Positions 30,448-40,113 of a stretch of 64,000 nucleotides of DNA are shown piece by piece; the stretch's first letter is position 1, and each line of letters starts with the position of its first letter. The stretch lies in the NCBI RefSeq assembly GCF_029767755.1, contig NZ_JARUQS010000001.1, positions 992,001-1,056,000 on the forward strand. The letters are read 5' to 3'. Position numbers and translations under genes: made by a program. The notes beneath the pieces were generated by a model. The model saw nothing but the letters and a program-made list of their open reading frames with translations, had not been told where the DNA came from and did not search any database. This DNA comes from Thiomicrorhabdus sp. zzn3. GTDB lineage: Bacteria; Pseudomonadota; Gammaproteobacteria; Thiomicrospirales; Thiomicrospiraceae.

Positions 30448-31200
30448 ATGAAGACAAGCATCCTATCTCAGATATTCCGTGTTACGCCTTTAGCCGCAGG
30501 GCTGACTGCATACATCGTTCTTTCAGGCTGCTCCTCCACACCGCAGAATACGTCCAGCGATTTACAGCTCATCCACGGCGATGATCCGTCAGCCGATTCT
30601 CGATCGCAGATAAAGACAGCAGGGCGCTGCCGCAACCCATACCGGGTGCACAGTGGCGATACCTTGAGTGGCATCGCCGTCAAATGCAACGTCAATATGG
30701 ATCAGCTGGCCTATGCCAACAACCTGTTGCCCCCCTATACAATTTATGCCAAACAAAAGCTTATCCTGCCTGGCAGTCATCAAGCGGCACGGGACGCTTT
30801 TGAAAAACAAAACCAAAAACGTAAACAGGCCTCGTGGCAATGGCCGAGTGATCCCAAGCTTCAATATCGTTTTATTACCGACCCTAACGGACTGAATGCG
30901 CTGGAAATTTATGGTTTACCAGGTATTGAAATTACTTCGGTCGAAGAGGGTGAGGTTGTCTATGCCGGCAATGGCATCGCCCATTACGGTTTACTGGTGA
31001 TGATCAAGCACACCAGCGGTTATATCAGCACCTACGCCCACAACAGCCGCCTCTTAGTCAGGGAAGGCCAGAAAGTGAAAGCGGGTGACCCTGTGGCCAC
31101 CCTAGGGGCGAGCGGCGATACGCCACGCCCTAAGCTCTATCTCGAAGCACGCTACCGTGGCCGTAAAGTCGACGTCAAAAAACTGCTTAAACATCCATAA
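30448..31200 (+). CDS. nlpD: Lipoprotein NlpD, LysM plus degenerate M23 domain
   Basis: Envelope activator of the cell-separation amidase AmiC in E. coli. Lipobox LSGC is at about residue 28. A LysM domain (YRVHSGDTLSGIAVKCNVNM) and a C-terminal M23/LytM fold (EGEVVYAGNGIAHYGLLVMIKH, GYISTYAHN) follow. The metal ligands are degenerate: LYLEARYRG has Tyr where active enzymes have His, and the H-x3-D site is missing, so it is an activator and not an enzyme, as known for NlpD. At 250 residues it is shorter than E. coli NlpD (379). Its end overlaps the convergent Mth938-type gene by 14 bp. Confidence 0.9.
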   Translation: MKTSILSQIFRVTPLAAGLTAYIVLSGCSSTPQNTSSDLQLIHGDDPSADSRSQIKTAGRCRNPYRVHSGDTLSGIAVKCNVNMDQLAYANNLLPPYTIYAKQKLILPGSHQAARDAFEKQNQKRKQASWQWPSDPKLQYRFITDPNGLNALEIYGLPGIEITSVEEGEVVYAGNGIAHYGLLVMIKHTSGYISTYAHNSRLLVREGQKVKAGDPVATLGASGDTPRPKLYLEARYRGRKVDVKKLLKHP

Positions 31201-31561
31201 TTAACGCCAAAACAACTTCGCGATCCTCTGTGGTCAGAACATTGTATGTGCGGCATGCCGCTGAGTTGTTCATCACTTCAAGGCCGATCCCTTTTTGAGC
31301 GCAATAAGCGAACAGTTTCGGCTCAGGAAACACCTGCTGTTCACCCGTACCTAAAATAATCACTTCAGGATTAAGGGCAAACAAAGCATCCAGGCGTTGG
31401 CTATCAAGCTGCCCGATATGATCACAAGGCCAGTGCTCAACCAGTTGTTTCTGGTTGAGAAAGCAACTGTTTTGCAACTGACGATCGTTAATTTTGACCA
31501 GGCCTGGTTCATAATGTTTCACCACCAATACGTTGGAATCACGGTGTTCGGTAAATTTCAT
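31187..31561 (-). CDS. Mth938-domain protein
   Basis: A 124-residue protein with the compact Mth938/NDUFAF3-like fold: LDALFALNPEVIILGTGEQQVFP followed by KGIGLEVMNNSAACRTYNVL. Bacterial members are uncharacterised; eukaryotic relatives act in complex I assembly. It is divergent from alaC and convergent with nlpD. A CAGGCCTG palindrome at 31499 encodes PGL in EPGLVK. Confidence 0.85.
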   Translation of the reverse strand: MKFTEHRDSNVLVVKHYEPGLVKINDRQLQNSCFLNQKQLVEHWPCDHIGQLDSQRLDALFALNPEVIILGTGEQQVFPEPKLFAYCAQKGIGLEVMNNSAACRTYNVLTTEDREVVLALIMDV

Positions 31562-31776
31562 AAATCACTGTCTCATTTTTCATCGCGGCCATGCCTTGAA
31601 AATCTGCCATAAAACGGAAAACATAAACAAGCTGCAAATCGCCAAATAATGGGCTATTAAAGCGGATTTACTCAACTTTTTCAATTGACGAATTTTTTTG
31701 TTTCTGTATCATTAGTCGTTTATAAAAAAATTCTATTTTACGCTGTTTTTGCGTGTCTTACAGAAGGCTGAATTTT

Positions 31777-32973
31777 GTGATCGAAGATTTCCAGAGAATT
31801 AAACGACTTCCCCCTTATGTCTTTAATATTGTTGGCGAATTAAAAGCGGAAGCGCGTCGCCTCGGGGAAGATATTATTGATTTTGGGATGGGGAACCCCG
31901 ACCAGGATACTCCAAAACACATTGTCGACAAACTGATTGAGGTCGTACAGCGTGAGGGGACCCATCGCTACTCCGTTTCCCAGGGGATTCCTCGTTTAAG
32001 AAAAGCCATCTGTAACTGGTATAAAACGAACTTTGACGTGGATCTTGATCCGGATACTGAAGCCGTGGTCACCATCGGTTCCAAGGAAGGCTTGGCCCAC
32101 TTGGCATTAGCGACCGTAGATAAGGGCGATACTGTATTGGTGCCCAACCCGGCTTATCCGATCCACCCCTACGGGTTTGTGATTGCCGGTGCGGACATTC
32201 GTCACGTACGCATGACGCCAGACGTCGATTTCTTTGAAGAGCTCGAAAAAGCGATTAAAGATTCCTGGCCGAAACCCAAAATGCTGGTTTTGAACTTCCC
32301 TGGCAATCCGACCACACAAACAGTGGAGTTGGACTTCTTCGAAAAAGTCGTTGCCATAGCTAAAGAACACAACATCTGGGTGATTCACGATTTGGCCTAT
32401 GCCGACATCGTATTTGACGACTATAAGGCTCCGTCCATTATGGAAGTGGAAGGTGCCAAAGACATTGCCGTCGAATTTTACACGCTATCAAAGAGTTACA
32501 ACATGCCGGGTTGGCGGGTTGGTTTTATGGTTGGCAATCCAACCTTGGTCAATGCACTCAAGCGCATGAAATCTTACCTGGATTACGGCACCTTTACGCC
32601 AATCCAGGTGGCAGCGATCGCAGCCCTTGAAGGGCCACAGGAGTGCGTTCAAGAAATTTGCGACATGTACAAATCGCGTCGTGACGTCCTGTGCCAAGGC
32701 CTTAACTCGATCGGCTGGAAGGTCACTCCACCTAAAGCCACCATGTTTGTCTGGGCGCCGATTCCTGAAGAGTACAAGGCGATGGGATCGATTGAGTTTT
32801 CCAAAAAACTGCTCGCCGACGCTAAAGTCGCGGTTTCACCGGGAATCGGCTTTGGGGACTACGGCGATGACCATGTGCGCTTTGGTTTGATAGAAAACGA
32901 GCATCGTACCCGTCAAGCGATCCGCGGTATTCGTGACATGTTCCGCAAAGATGGACTGATTAAACAAGATTAA
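31777..32973 (+). CDS. alaC: Alanine aminotransferase, AlaC type
   Basis: PLP-dependent class I aminotransferase making alanine from pyruvate and glutamate. From GTG 31777 (AAGG upstream) it has 398 residues. [25 protein letters not shown] and the Schiff-base lysine in [15 protein letters not shown] are intact. It leads a block with hom and thrC and is separated from hom by 73 bp, so alanine and threonine synthesis may share transcription; in related bacteria alaC often precedes hom. Confidence 0.93.
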   Translation: MIEDFQRIKRLPPYVFNIVGELKAEARRLGEDIIDFGMGNPDQDTPKHIVDKLIEVVQREGTHRYSVSQGIPRLRKAICNWYKTNFDVDLDPDTEAVVTIGSKEGLAHLALATVDKGDTVLVPNPAYPIHPYGFVIAGADIRHVRMTPDVDFFEELEKAIKDSWPKPKMLVLNFPGNPTTQTVELDFFEKVVAIAKEHNIWVIHDLAYADIVFDDYKAPSIMEVEGAKDIAVEFYTLSKSYNMPGWRVGFMVGNPTLVNALKRMKSYLDYGTFTPIQVAAIAALEGPQECVQEICDMYKSRRDVLCQGLNSIGWKVTPPKATMFVWAPIPEEYKAMGSIEFSKKLLADAKVAVSPGIGFGDYGDDHVRFGLIENEHRTRQAIRGIRDMFRKDGLIKQD

Positions 32974-33046
32974 TTAACCAGAGACATTCCGCTATCGCTT
33001 TCCGGCAGCCGTCTCTGCATAACCAACAAACAGGATTAACAACCAT

Positions 33047-34360
33047 ATGAAAGCAGTCAAAGTAGGTCTATTGGGATTAGGAACCGTCGGCGGGGGCACC
33101 GTTGAAATTTTGCAAAACACGCTTCCTGAGATCCAACGCCGCCTGGGACAGACGATTGAAATTTCAATCATTGCGGTTCGTGACTTGAACCGACCTCGCG
33201 CAGTGGACACCAATGGCATCGAACTGACCGATCAGCCTGAAAAGGTTGTCAACCATCCGGATGTCGATATCGTGGTCGAACTGATGGGCGGGACCGGACT
33301 CGCTAGAGAGTTGCTGGAAACCGCCATCCGCAACGGTAAGCACATCGTCACCGCTAACAAGGCCTTGATCGCAGAACACGGAAACTTCCTGTTTGCTTTG
33401 GCGAAAGAGCACAATGTTATTGTCACCTATGAGGCGGCTGTTGCCGGCGGAATTCCCGTAATCAAAGCGTTGCGAGAAGGCTTGGCCGCCAACCGCATTG
33501 AATGGGTCGCGGGGATTATTAACGGGACAGGAAACTACATCCTGACCGAAATGAAACAGCCCGGCGCTGACTTTGACAAGGTGCTTAAGGTGGCCCAGGA
33601 ATTAGGCTACGCGGAAGCCGATCCAACGTTTGATGTTGAAGGCATTGACGCGGCCCATAAACTAACCATTTTGGCCTCGATCGCTTTTGGCATAGAACTG
33701 CAATTTAACAAAGTTTATACCGAAGGCATCAGCAAAGTCTCTGCCGATGACATCCGTTTTGCCCAACAACTCGGCTACGAAATCAAACACCTTGGAATTG
33801 CCAGCCGCACTGAAAACGGTTTCTCACTGCGTGTTCACCCGACACTTGTCCCTCAATCAGTACTGATTGCCAATGTAAGCGGGGTTATGAATGCAGTCAT
33901 GGCCTATGGCAATCATGTTGGACCAACTATGTACTACGGACCTGGAGCCGGCGCCGGCCCCACTGCAAGCGCCGTCGTTGCAGACATTATTGACGTGATT
34001 CGCTGGCAGAATCAGCCACAAGCTGATCGCGTACCGGAATTGGCTTTCCATACAGATCAATTGCAGAGTGCCCCGGTAGTCTCCATTGATGAAATCGAAA
34101 GTGCCTACTATATTCGCTTCTTTGCTCAGGATCATGCCGGTGTTTTAGCCAAGATCACCACCATTCTGGCCGACTGCAATATCAGCGTCGAACATATGCT
34201 GCAAGAACCCAGCAAAAACAACAGTGACGATGCCACCTTGGTGATGATCACGAATGTCGTTAAGGAAGTCGATTTGAACAAAGCCCTAAAGGCTCTTCAA
34301 GGACTGAACGAAGTAGACGGCGAAATCATGCGCATTCGTGTGGATGCACTCGGCGCCTGA
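33047..34360 (+). CDS. hom: Homoserine dehydrogenase
   Basis: Reduces aspartate semialdehyde to homoserine on the way to threonine and methionine. The Rossmann start is VGLLGLGTVGGGTVE. The catalytic region has YEAAVAGGIPVIKALREGL and NGTGNYILTEM, with ELGYAEADPTFDVEGIDAAHKL further on. A C-terminal ACT domain (about residues 350-430, YIRFFAQDHAGVLAKIT) suggests threonine feedback. At 437 residues it is the monofunctional length. Confidence 0.97.
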   Translation: MKAVKVGLLGLGTVGGGTVEILQNTLPEIQRRLGQTIEISIIAVRDLNRPRAVDTNGIELTDQPEKVVNHPDVDIVVELMGGTGLARELLETAIRNGKHIVTANKALIAEHGNFLFALAKEHNVIVTYEAAVAGGIPVIKALREGLAANRIEWVAGIINGTGNYILTEMKQPGADFDKVLKVAQELGYAEADPTFDVEGIDAAHKLTILASIAFGIELQFNKVYTEGISKVSADDIRFAQQLGYEIKHLGIASRTENGFSLRVHPTLVPQSVLIANVSGVMNAVMAYGNHVGPTMYYGPGAGAGPTASAVVADIIDVIRWQNQPQADRVPELAFHTDQLQSAPVVSIDEIESAYYIRFFAQDHAGVLAKITTILADCNISVEHMLQEPSKNNSDDATLVMITNVVKEVDLNKALKALQGLNEVDGEIMRIRVDALGA

Positions 34361-34387
34361 TTTTCGAATACTTCCCCTGAAATCAGC

Positions 34388-34417
34388 CGGCCTGTACCAA
34401 TGACTGCAAACAGGCCG
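34388..34417. repeat. Inverted repeat between hom and thrC
   Basis: CGGCCTGT (34388-34395) and ACAGGCCG (34410-34417) form a perfect 8-bp inverted repeat with a 14-nt spacer. Each arm carries half of the iterated CAGGCCTG palindrome. No T run follows. Confidence 0.5.
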
Positions 34418-34480
34418 CGTAATACAGAAATCTAATAAAAATCAAATAGACGCACCATTTTTCTAAAATTTGGAACAGTT

Positions 34481-35956
34481 ATGAACTTTATCGAAACCCG
34501 TGGCAACGACGGCCAATATCCACTTGAAATCACCTTTTCCCAGGCTATTTTGAGCCCAATGTCTTCCTTCGGCGGCCTATACTCACCAAAAACACTGCCT
34601 AATTTGGGTCAGGCTTTCCTGGACAAGCATCTACACTCTGATTACAAGGCCCTGGCAACAGCTATCCTTGCGGAGTTTGAAGTGGATATCGATCAGTCTA
34701 TTATTGACGAGGCCTTAAGCCTATACGACCAGTTTGATGATCCGTCTAACCCGGTGCCCGTGGTAAAAGTAAAGGACGATCTGTATGTCAGCGAACTGTA
34801 TCATGGACCGACTCGTGCTTTTAAAGACATGGCCCTGCAACCCTTTGGAACGGTACTCTCCGCCGTTGCACAGGCTAGAAATGAAAAATATTTGATCTTG
34901 GCGGCCACCAGTGGCGATACCGGCCCAGCCGCGCTCGACACTTTCCGCAACAAAGAAAATGTGCAAGTGGCTTGCCTCTATCCTCAAGGCGGCACCTCTG
35001 ATGTACAACGCCTGCAAATGGTCACGGAAAGCGCTGACAATCTCAAGGTCATTGGCATCAAAGGGGATTTTGATGATGCCCAAAGCGCACTGAAAACCTT
35101 GCTAACCTCCGATTCGTTCAAAGCGAAGCTCAAAGAGAACCATATCCAGCTTTCTGCCGCCAACTCGGTGAACTTCGGGCGTATTATTTTCCAAACCATC
35201 TATCATGTGCATAGTTACCTGGAACTGGTGCGTCAGGGCGCGATCGAGATGGGAGAAAAGGTTTATCTGAATGTACCAAGCGGTAACTTCGGAAACGCCT
35301 TAGGCGGTTACTACGCATACAAAATGGGCTTGCCGGTTGAGCAGATTCTGATCGCCTCCAACCAGAATAATGTCTTAACCAAATTCATCAATACAGGGGA
35401 ATACGACCTACGCGACTTGGCCGTAACGCCAACGACGTCACCGGCCATGGACATTTTAAAATCCTCCAATATTGAGCGTATTCTGTTTGACCTGTTTGGA
35501 GCCGAACGTACCAAGGAATTAATGTTTGCCCTGGATAATGAACGTCATTACGCCCTGAATGCGGAAGAGCTAGCGGAACTGCAAACCATTTTCGCAGCCG
35601 ACTTCTGTACCGATGAAGAGGGCGAAGCGTATATCAAACAGGCCTTTGAAAGCGGCTATCTGATGGACCCACATACCGCCACCTGTTTTAAAGCCTATGA
35701 AACCTGCCGCAAGCATCCGCAATTGAAAACGATTGTTTATTCCACTGCGGAATGGACGAAGTTCTCACCGGTCATTGCTTATGCGATCACAGGTAAAGAC
35801 GGGCTGCACGACCTGGAAGCGCTGAAAATTATTTCCGAAACGGCAAACACGCCAATTCCAGAAAAAATCAATGCGTTGTTCGAACAGAAGATTGCTCAGG
35901 ACACCGTGATTGATAAAACCGAAATTGAGCAAGAAATCCTGTCCTTCTTAGGATAA
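34481..35956 (+). CDS. thrC: Threonine synthase
   Basis: PLP enzyme converting O-phosphohomoserine to threonine. At 491 residues it is of the long (class II, yeast/Gram-negative) type. The N-terminal GGLYSPKTLP, the PLP lysine in HGPTRAFKDMALQPFG, LAATSGDTGPAAL, and VNFGRIIFQTIYH with VPSGNFGNALGGYYA all match. It is 120 bp downstream of hom and is followed by a terminator, completing the homoserine-to-threonine pair. Confidence 0.96.
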   Translation: MNFIETRGNDGQYPLEITFSQAILSPMSSFGGLYSPKTLPNLGQAFLDKHLHSDYKALATAILAEFEVDIDQSIIDEALSLYDQFDDPSNPVPVVKVKDDLYVSELYHGPTRAFKDMALQPFGTVLSAVAQARNEKYLILAATSGDTGPAALDTFRNKENVQVACLYPQGGTSDVQRLQMVTESADNLKVIGIKGDFDDAQSALKTLLTSDSFKAKLKENHIQLSAANSVNFGRIIFQTIYHVHSYLELVRQGAIEMGEKVYLNVPSGNFGNALGGYYAYKMGLPVEQILIASNQNNVLTKFINTGEYDLRDLAVTPTTSPAMDILKSSNIERILFDLFGAERTKELMFALDNERHYALNAEELAELQTIFAADFCTDEEGEAYIKQAFESGYLMDPHTATCFKAYETCRKHPQLKTIVYSTAEWTKFSPVIAYAITGKDGLHDLEALKIISETANTPIPEKINALFEQKIAQDTVIDKTEIEQEILSFLG

Positions 35957-35995
35957 AAACCCTTTAAATCCAACAAGATAAAAATGACAGTAAAT

Positions 35996-36021
35996 AAAAC
36001 CGGGCCCAGCCCGGTTTTTAT
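35996..36021 (+). terminator. Terminator after thrC
   Basis: Perfect 10-bp stem AAAACCGGGC (35996-36005) / GCCCGGTTTT (36009-36018) with a three-base loop, followed by further T residues. Confidence 0.88.
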
Positions 36022-36072
36022 TTCCCGCTAAGAGCTATTCATTAGGTCCGAAATAACCAATGCGAGGCAACC

Positions 36073-37137
36073 ATGAGCAAAGCAGTGACTTTCTGGCTAC
36101 CAGGCCTGCTGAATCCGCAACGTTTAAATGAAGCCGCTGACGCTTTTGAACAAGTTTCGTTACCCAACCTGCAAACCCTGCTTAAAAAGGCCGACCGTTT
36201 CCCGCTTATGGAGGTTAACGGTCAAAACAAGCGCGACTTTTATGCTACGGCCAGCCAACTGTTCCACCAAACCGGTACCTTGCCAGTTGCCGCATGCACG
36301 GCTGCAACCTGTTTAACCGATTTTGATGCCTCTGCCTTTTGGATTAAACTCGATCCGGTGCAACTGATTCCCGATCGCGATACCTTGGTACTCTTTCCGG
36401 CCAATGAGCTGGCGATTGAAGAGTCGGAAGCCAAAGCATTGATCCAGACCTTTAACCACCACTTCGAACAGGATCGAATCGAAATTGAATACGGCACCCC
36501 CTCAGACTGGTTCATGCGTATTCGCCAGCCGGTAGACATCCACAGCCATACGATCGATCAAGTCGCTTATCAATCGATAGAGGGTTTTTATCCTAGCGGT
36601 CATGCCGCCCAACAATGGCGTCAACTCCTCAATGAAGCTTCCATGCTGTTCTTCAATCATGAAGTCAATGAGAAACGCCGCCTGCAAGGCTTGCCTGAAA
36701 TCAACGGGCTTTGGCTGTGGGGAGAAGGGCAGTTGCGTTTGAACGAGATCATCCAGCGTCCTCAAGCGGTGATCTGGTCGGAAAACCCCTATCTACAAGG
36801 GATGGCAAAGCTTTGTAACTCAACAGCTCAACCATTCCCACACACTGAACAGGCCTGGTCAGAAGCCGGATTAAAAGAATGGCTTGCTAGCGGTGACCAC
36901 CATCTGTTTATGCCAGAATCTCTGCACCAAACATTACACCAGCAGACCCAGCAAGAGTGGCTTGAAAGCTTGCAGTGGTTAGAGAAATACTGGATGACGG
37001 CTTTACTGAATATGGTTAAAAGCGGCGCGATCAGTTCGCTTCTCCTCGAAGTAGGTGATGGGTATCGCTATCATCTGAAGCCTGCCCATCTTAAACGCTT
37101 TTGGCGCATTCGCAACCGAATTAAAGCCAACCTTTAA
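36073..37137 (+). CDS. RpfE-like (COG4255-type) conserved protein
   Basis: A 354-residue soluble protein. NEKRRLQGLPEINGLWLWGE in the second half is the stretch by which I place it in the family around Xanthomonas RpfE, some of whose members are annotated as phosphoglycerate-mutase-like. In xanthomonads rpfE lies next to recJ, and here recJ is only one gene away, which supports the assignment. The molecular function is unknown. Start ATG 36073, AGGCAACC upstream. Two CAGGCCTG palindromes fall inside it (36101 and 36850). Confidence 0.65.
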   Translation: MSKAVTFWLPGLLNPQRLNEAADAFEQVSLPNLQTLLKKADRFPLMEVNGQNKRDFYATASQLFHQTGTLPVAACTAATCLTDFDASAFWIKLDPVQLIPDRDTLVLFPANELAIEESEAKALIQTFNHHFEQDRIEIEYGTPSDWFMRIRQPVDIHSHTIDQVAYQSIEGFYPSGHAAQQWRQLLNEASMLFFNHEVNEKRRLQGLPEINGLWLWGEGQLRLNEIIQRPQAVIWSENPYLQGMAKLCNSTAQPFPHTEQAWSEAGLKEWLASGDHHLFMPESLHQTLHQQTQQEWLESLQWLEKYWMTALLNMVKSGAISSLLLEVGDGYRYHLKPAHLKRFWRIRNRIKANL

Positions 37138-37166
37138 ACCGCTCTGCTTACAGTGTGCTAGTAAAT

Positions 37167-37196
37167 AAAAAAGCCTGTCCAATGACAGGCTTTTTT
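37167..37196. terminator. Bidirectional terminator
   Basis: Perfect 13-bp stem AAAAAAGCCTGTC (37167-37179) / GACAGGCTTTTTT (37184-37196) with a four-base loop, between the RpfE-like gene and the convergent TDT transporter. Confidence 0.92.
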
Positions 37197-37219
37197 GATC
37201 TTATCGGAAGATTTTCAAA

Positions 37220-38197
37220 TCAGTGCTCGGGCGTACATACCTTCTGCGCCATGACCGCTTTCATGGTTTTGAAAAATAGCCACGTAATAAGGATACCCAA
37301 GAGAGTAAGAATAGTCATGCCCAACCAGGCGTACCCCATACTGTCCGTCAACTTTGCCATGAGCAGTGACGCGATGGAAATGGCGGCCAACGGGAAGGTA
37401 TAGGCCCACCACGAAAGCGCAAAGCTAGTTCCACGAAAGCGGTTTATTGAAAACACTAAAAACACGGTAAAAAACAGCGCAAAGAAATACAAAATCTTAG
37501 CAAAGGCATCAATTTCACCGTAATTCAACGCCACATAAGAGATAAAGCCGACCGCCGGTGGGGCTATGAAAATAAACAGGGTCGGTACCAGCTTATCGGG
37601 TAACGGCGGATGGAAAATAATGCGATAGAGCAAGACGGTTTTAATCATCGGCCAGAAGACAATGCCGATGGCAAAGAAAAACCAGCTGATGTCGGCCGGT
37701 GCATGATGCACCCCCGCAATTGGAACGATAATGTTCCCCACAATGGGAATAAACCAAGCCGGATTAGAGTGCTCGATCTTAAAGAAGTCGTGGTGAATCC
37801 AGTGATACAGTACCCACAGAGTAAAAATAAATTGCAGAGAAGTTCCTAACAGCCATAAATTAAAGGACGTTTTAACCTGTTCCAACTCCCAGAAGGCAAT
37901 GCTCAACAGCAGCAAGGAGATAGCAATCGTTGCCATAAAGTTCATCTTTAAAGGATGCCGCATGTCCTCCCAAAAAGCAGACTTGAAACGCACCATTTTA
38001 TAAAGGTAGCTGGCCAACAGGACAAGAAACATCACAATCACGGCCATCAGCAATCCGCCGCCAATTTGAACCGGCCAGCCAAACAGGGATTCCACTTTCA
38101 ATAAAGCAATACAAAAACCGAGCATCCCCATAATCATGCCAAAAAAGCCGATTGGGAAATACTGCAGTTTAGCCAACCTAGACTCTGAGTGACTCAT
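37220..38197 (-). CDS. TDT-family (TehA/SLAC1-like) transporter
   Basis: A 325-residue integral membrane protein with about ten hydrophobic helices. LQYFPIGFFGMIMGMLGF at the N terminus is the usual opening of the tellurite-resistance/dicarboxylate transporter family, and WFIPIVGNIIVPIAGV matches its conserved central PVGN-type segment. Substrate could be an anion such as a dicarboxylate, sulfite or chloride, which cannot be decided here. ATG 38197 is preceded by AGAGGAAAA; an ATG 15 bp upstream is in frame. It separates the RpfE-like gene from recJ. Confidence 0.82.
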   Translation of the reverse strand: MSHSESRLAKLQYFPIGFFGMIMGMLGFCIALLKVESLFGWPVQIGGGLLMAVIVMFLVLLASYLYKMVRFKSAFWEDMRHPLKMNFMATIAISLLLLSIAFWELEQVKTSFNLWLLGTSLQFIFTLWVLYHWIHHDFFKIEHSNPAWFIPIVGNIIVPIAGVHHAPADISWFFFAIGIVFWPMIKTVLLYRIIFHPPLPDKLVPTLFIFIAPPAVGFISYVALNYGEIDAFAKILYFFALFFTVFLVFSINRFRGTSFALSWWAYTFPLAAISIASLLMAKLTDSMGYAWLGMTILTLLGILITWLFFKTMKAVMAQKVCTPEH

Positions 38198-38329
38198 CGT
38201 TTTTCCTCTCAATAAAAACTTGCAAATACGCGTAATAGGGCAGTAAAGATCATTACTCAGATATTATAGAAGAAGCCCGAATACAACAAACGCTTTTGAT
38301 TCAAAAAGACCATCAAACCTTTTAATTGT

Positions 38330-40096
38330 CTAATTGATATTCTGTTTATGCATCCACTGAATTTTCAACTGCAGCTGCGTGCGGCCAGCAAAGTGATTCA
38401 ATCCTGGCTGATAAACGCAATAGACTCTCTCCCCGGCTTGAAACGGGGTAGGGGCCCCTTCCTGCTTGGCATTGAAATAGATGGCTTGAATCGGTTTACC
38501 TCGTAAACTGCGCAGGCGCATAGAAAAATGATTACGCTGTTGCCCCACCTCTTTCAAATGAACGATCTCGAACTCGCCGCTGAACGTGGCCTGGGGCCAT
38601 TCACGCCCAAACGGCTCCAGCACGGACAAATGCTCAATTAATTCCGGCACTAATTGATGGTCTTCCAGTTCGCCATCTGTTTCTAGAGTGGGAGTCGGCG
38701 GCGCGTCTCCCAACTGTAACTGCACGGCCTGCTCAAACAGAGATTCGAAAATTTCAAATTTTCCGATCGGAATCATGCAACCGGCGGCGCCTTTATGTCC
38801 TCCCATCGAACGGAAAAGATCCGCATCTTGTTCAGACATCCATTGAAAGGCTTGGCGCAGGTCCACATCCGGCACAATACCACGCCCGCTTCCGGCGAGG
38901 AAGCCATCTTCCAGGTCGGTTAAGGCCACCGTGGGCAATCCAAACTTTTCGCCGATACGCGTGGCAATAATGCCTTGAATCCCGGCATTACCCTGTAAAG
39001 GAATGGCTAAGCTGAATTTCTGATCATGGTAACGCTGCTTGGCCAATTGCAATGCATCTTGCAGCATCGATTGCTGTTGGGCACGGCGCTCCTGATTATC
39101 GGCATCTAATTGATTGAGATAGCCCAGCGCAGTGTCTGGGTCCGCCGCATTCAAAAAATGGAACGCGGTGGTCACATCGCTGACACGGCTGGCGGCATTG
39201 ATGCGTGTCGCCACTTGAAAGGCGAGGTATTCGGCATTAAACGCCTCCCCCTGATTATCGTTTAACACTTTCATCGCCTGCCATGCCGGGTTATCAAACT
39301 GGTTAATTAGCTGCAAACCCGCGCGGACAATGGCGCGGTTATTGGGACTTTGCAGGCTAACACTGTCGGCAATGGTTCCTAAGGCGACATTCAGTGCCAG
39401 GGTTTTTAAAGAGGGGCTGTTTGCGTCCAGATAGCCCCGTTCAATTAGAACCTGCCTGACTTGCGTCATAACCAGAAAAATAACGAAGCAGCCGGCCACG
39501 GTTTTATCGTATTCGCACCCCGTCTGCTGAGGGTTTACCGTGCATTCCGCGCTTTCTGGTGCGCCTTCAACCGGCATCTGATGGTGGTCGGTGACACACA
39601 CTTTGATCCCGGCCTCTTTTAAACGACGGATCCGCGGTTCGTCACTCGACCCCTGGTCGGCGGAGATCACCAGAGAGACCGGGTTGGGGATCGCCAAAAT
39701 GCGCTCACACACCTCATCGGTAATGCCGTAACCGGATTTACGCTCTCCAATCACATGTTCCACACGGGATGACGGCACCTTAAAGAAATCCACCAGGGCG
39801 GTCATCGCTACCCACGCCGAGGTCACGCCGTCGGTATCGTAATCGGTTGCCAAGACTAAGACGCCATCCGACTGAATCGCATCGGCAATCAGTTCGGCCG
39901 CCTGACGCGAGTTTTTTAAAGCGTCCGGATGCTGAATATGCTTTAATTGAGGGAACACCGTTTCGGTGAGCGATTCCGTTGTCTGCTTGCGTTGTGCAAC
40001 CAAACGTGCCTGAAGATCGGATAACCCGAGTTGTTTGCAGGCATCAAAAACGGGTTGGGAAAAAGGACGGGGAACAATATTAGGCGTTTTAATCAT
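38330..40096 (-). CDS. recJ: RecJ-family single-strand DNA exonuclease (DHH/DHHA1)
   Basis: The 588-residue length and domain order fit RecJ: DHH catalytic domain (LATDYDTDGVTSAW, ISADQGSSDEP, VTDHHQMP, VNPQQTGCEYD), DHHA1 domain with SMGGHKGAAGCM near residue 430, and a C-terminal OB-like region (VLEPFGREWPQATFSG). DYDTDG and ADQGS replace the more usual DYDADG and DNGIS, so it is a divergent RecJ or a paralog. Its ATG lies only 17 bp from the divergent yqiA-like start, and no Shine-Dalgarno is visible. Confidence 0.85.
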   Translation of the reverse strand: MIKTPNIVPRPFSQPVFDACKQLGLSDLQARLVAQRKQTTESLTETVFPQLKHIQHPDALKNSRQAAELIADAIQSDGVLVLATDYDTDGVTSAWVAMTALVDFFKVPSSRVEHVIGERKSGYGITDEVCERILAIPNPVSLVISADQGSSDEPRIRRLKEAGIKVCVTDHHQMPVEGAPESAECTVNPQQTGCEYDKTVAGCFVIFLVMTQVRQVLIERGYLDANSPSLKTLALNVALGTIADSVSLQSPNNRAIVRAGLQLINQFDNPAWQAMKVLNDNQGEAFNAEYLAFQVATRINAASRVSDVTTAFHFLNAADPDTALGYLNQLDADNQERRAQQQSMLQDALQLAKQRYHDQKFSLAIPLQGNAGIQGIIATRIGEKFGLPTVALTDLEDGFLAGSGRGIVPDVDLRQAFQWMSEQDADLFRSMGGHKGAAGCMIPIGKFEIFESLFEQAVQLQLGDAPPTPTLETDGELEDHQLVPELIEHLSVLEPFGREWPQATFSGEFEIVHLKEVGQQRNHFSMRLRSLRGKPIQAIYFNAKQEGAPTPFQAGERVYCVYQPGLNHFAGRTQLQLKIQWMHKQNIN

Positions 40097-40113
40097 AAGG
40101 GAATTTTAGCAGA

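Noticed and set aside
30448..31200. NlpD as a pseudoenzyme caused by mutation
   Set aside because: Loss of LytM metal ligands is the normal state of NlpD/EnvC-type amidase activators.
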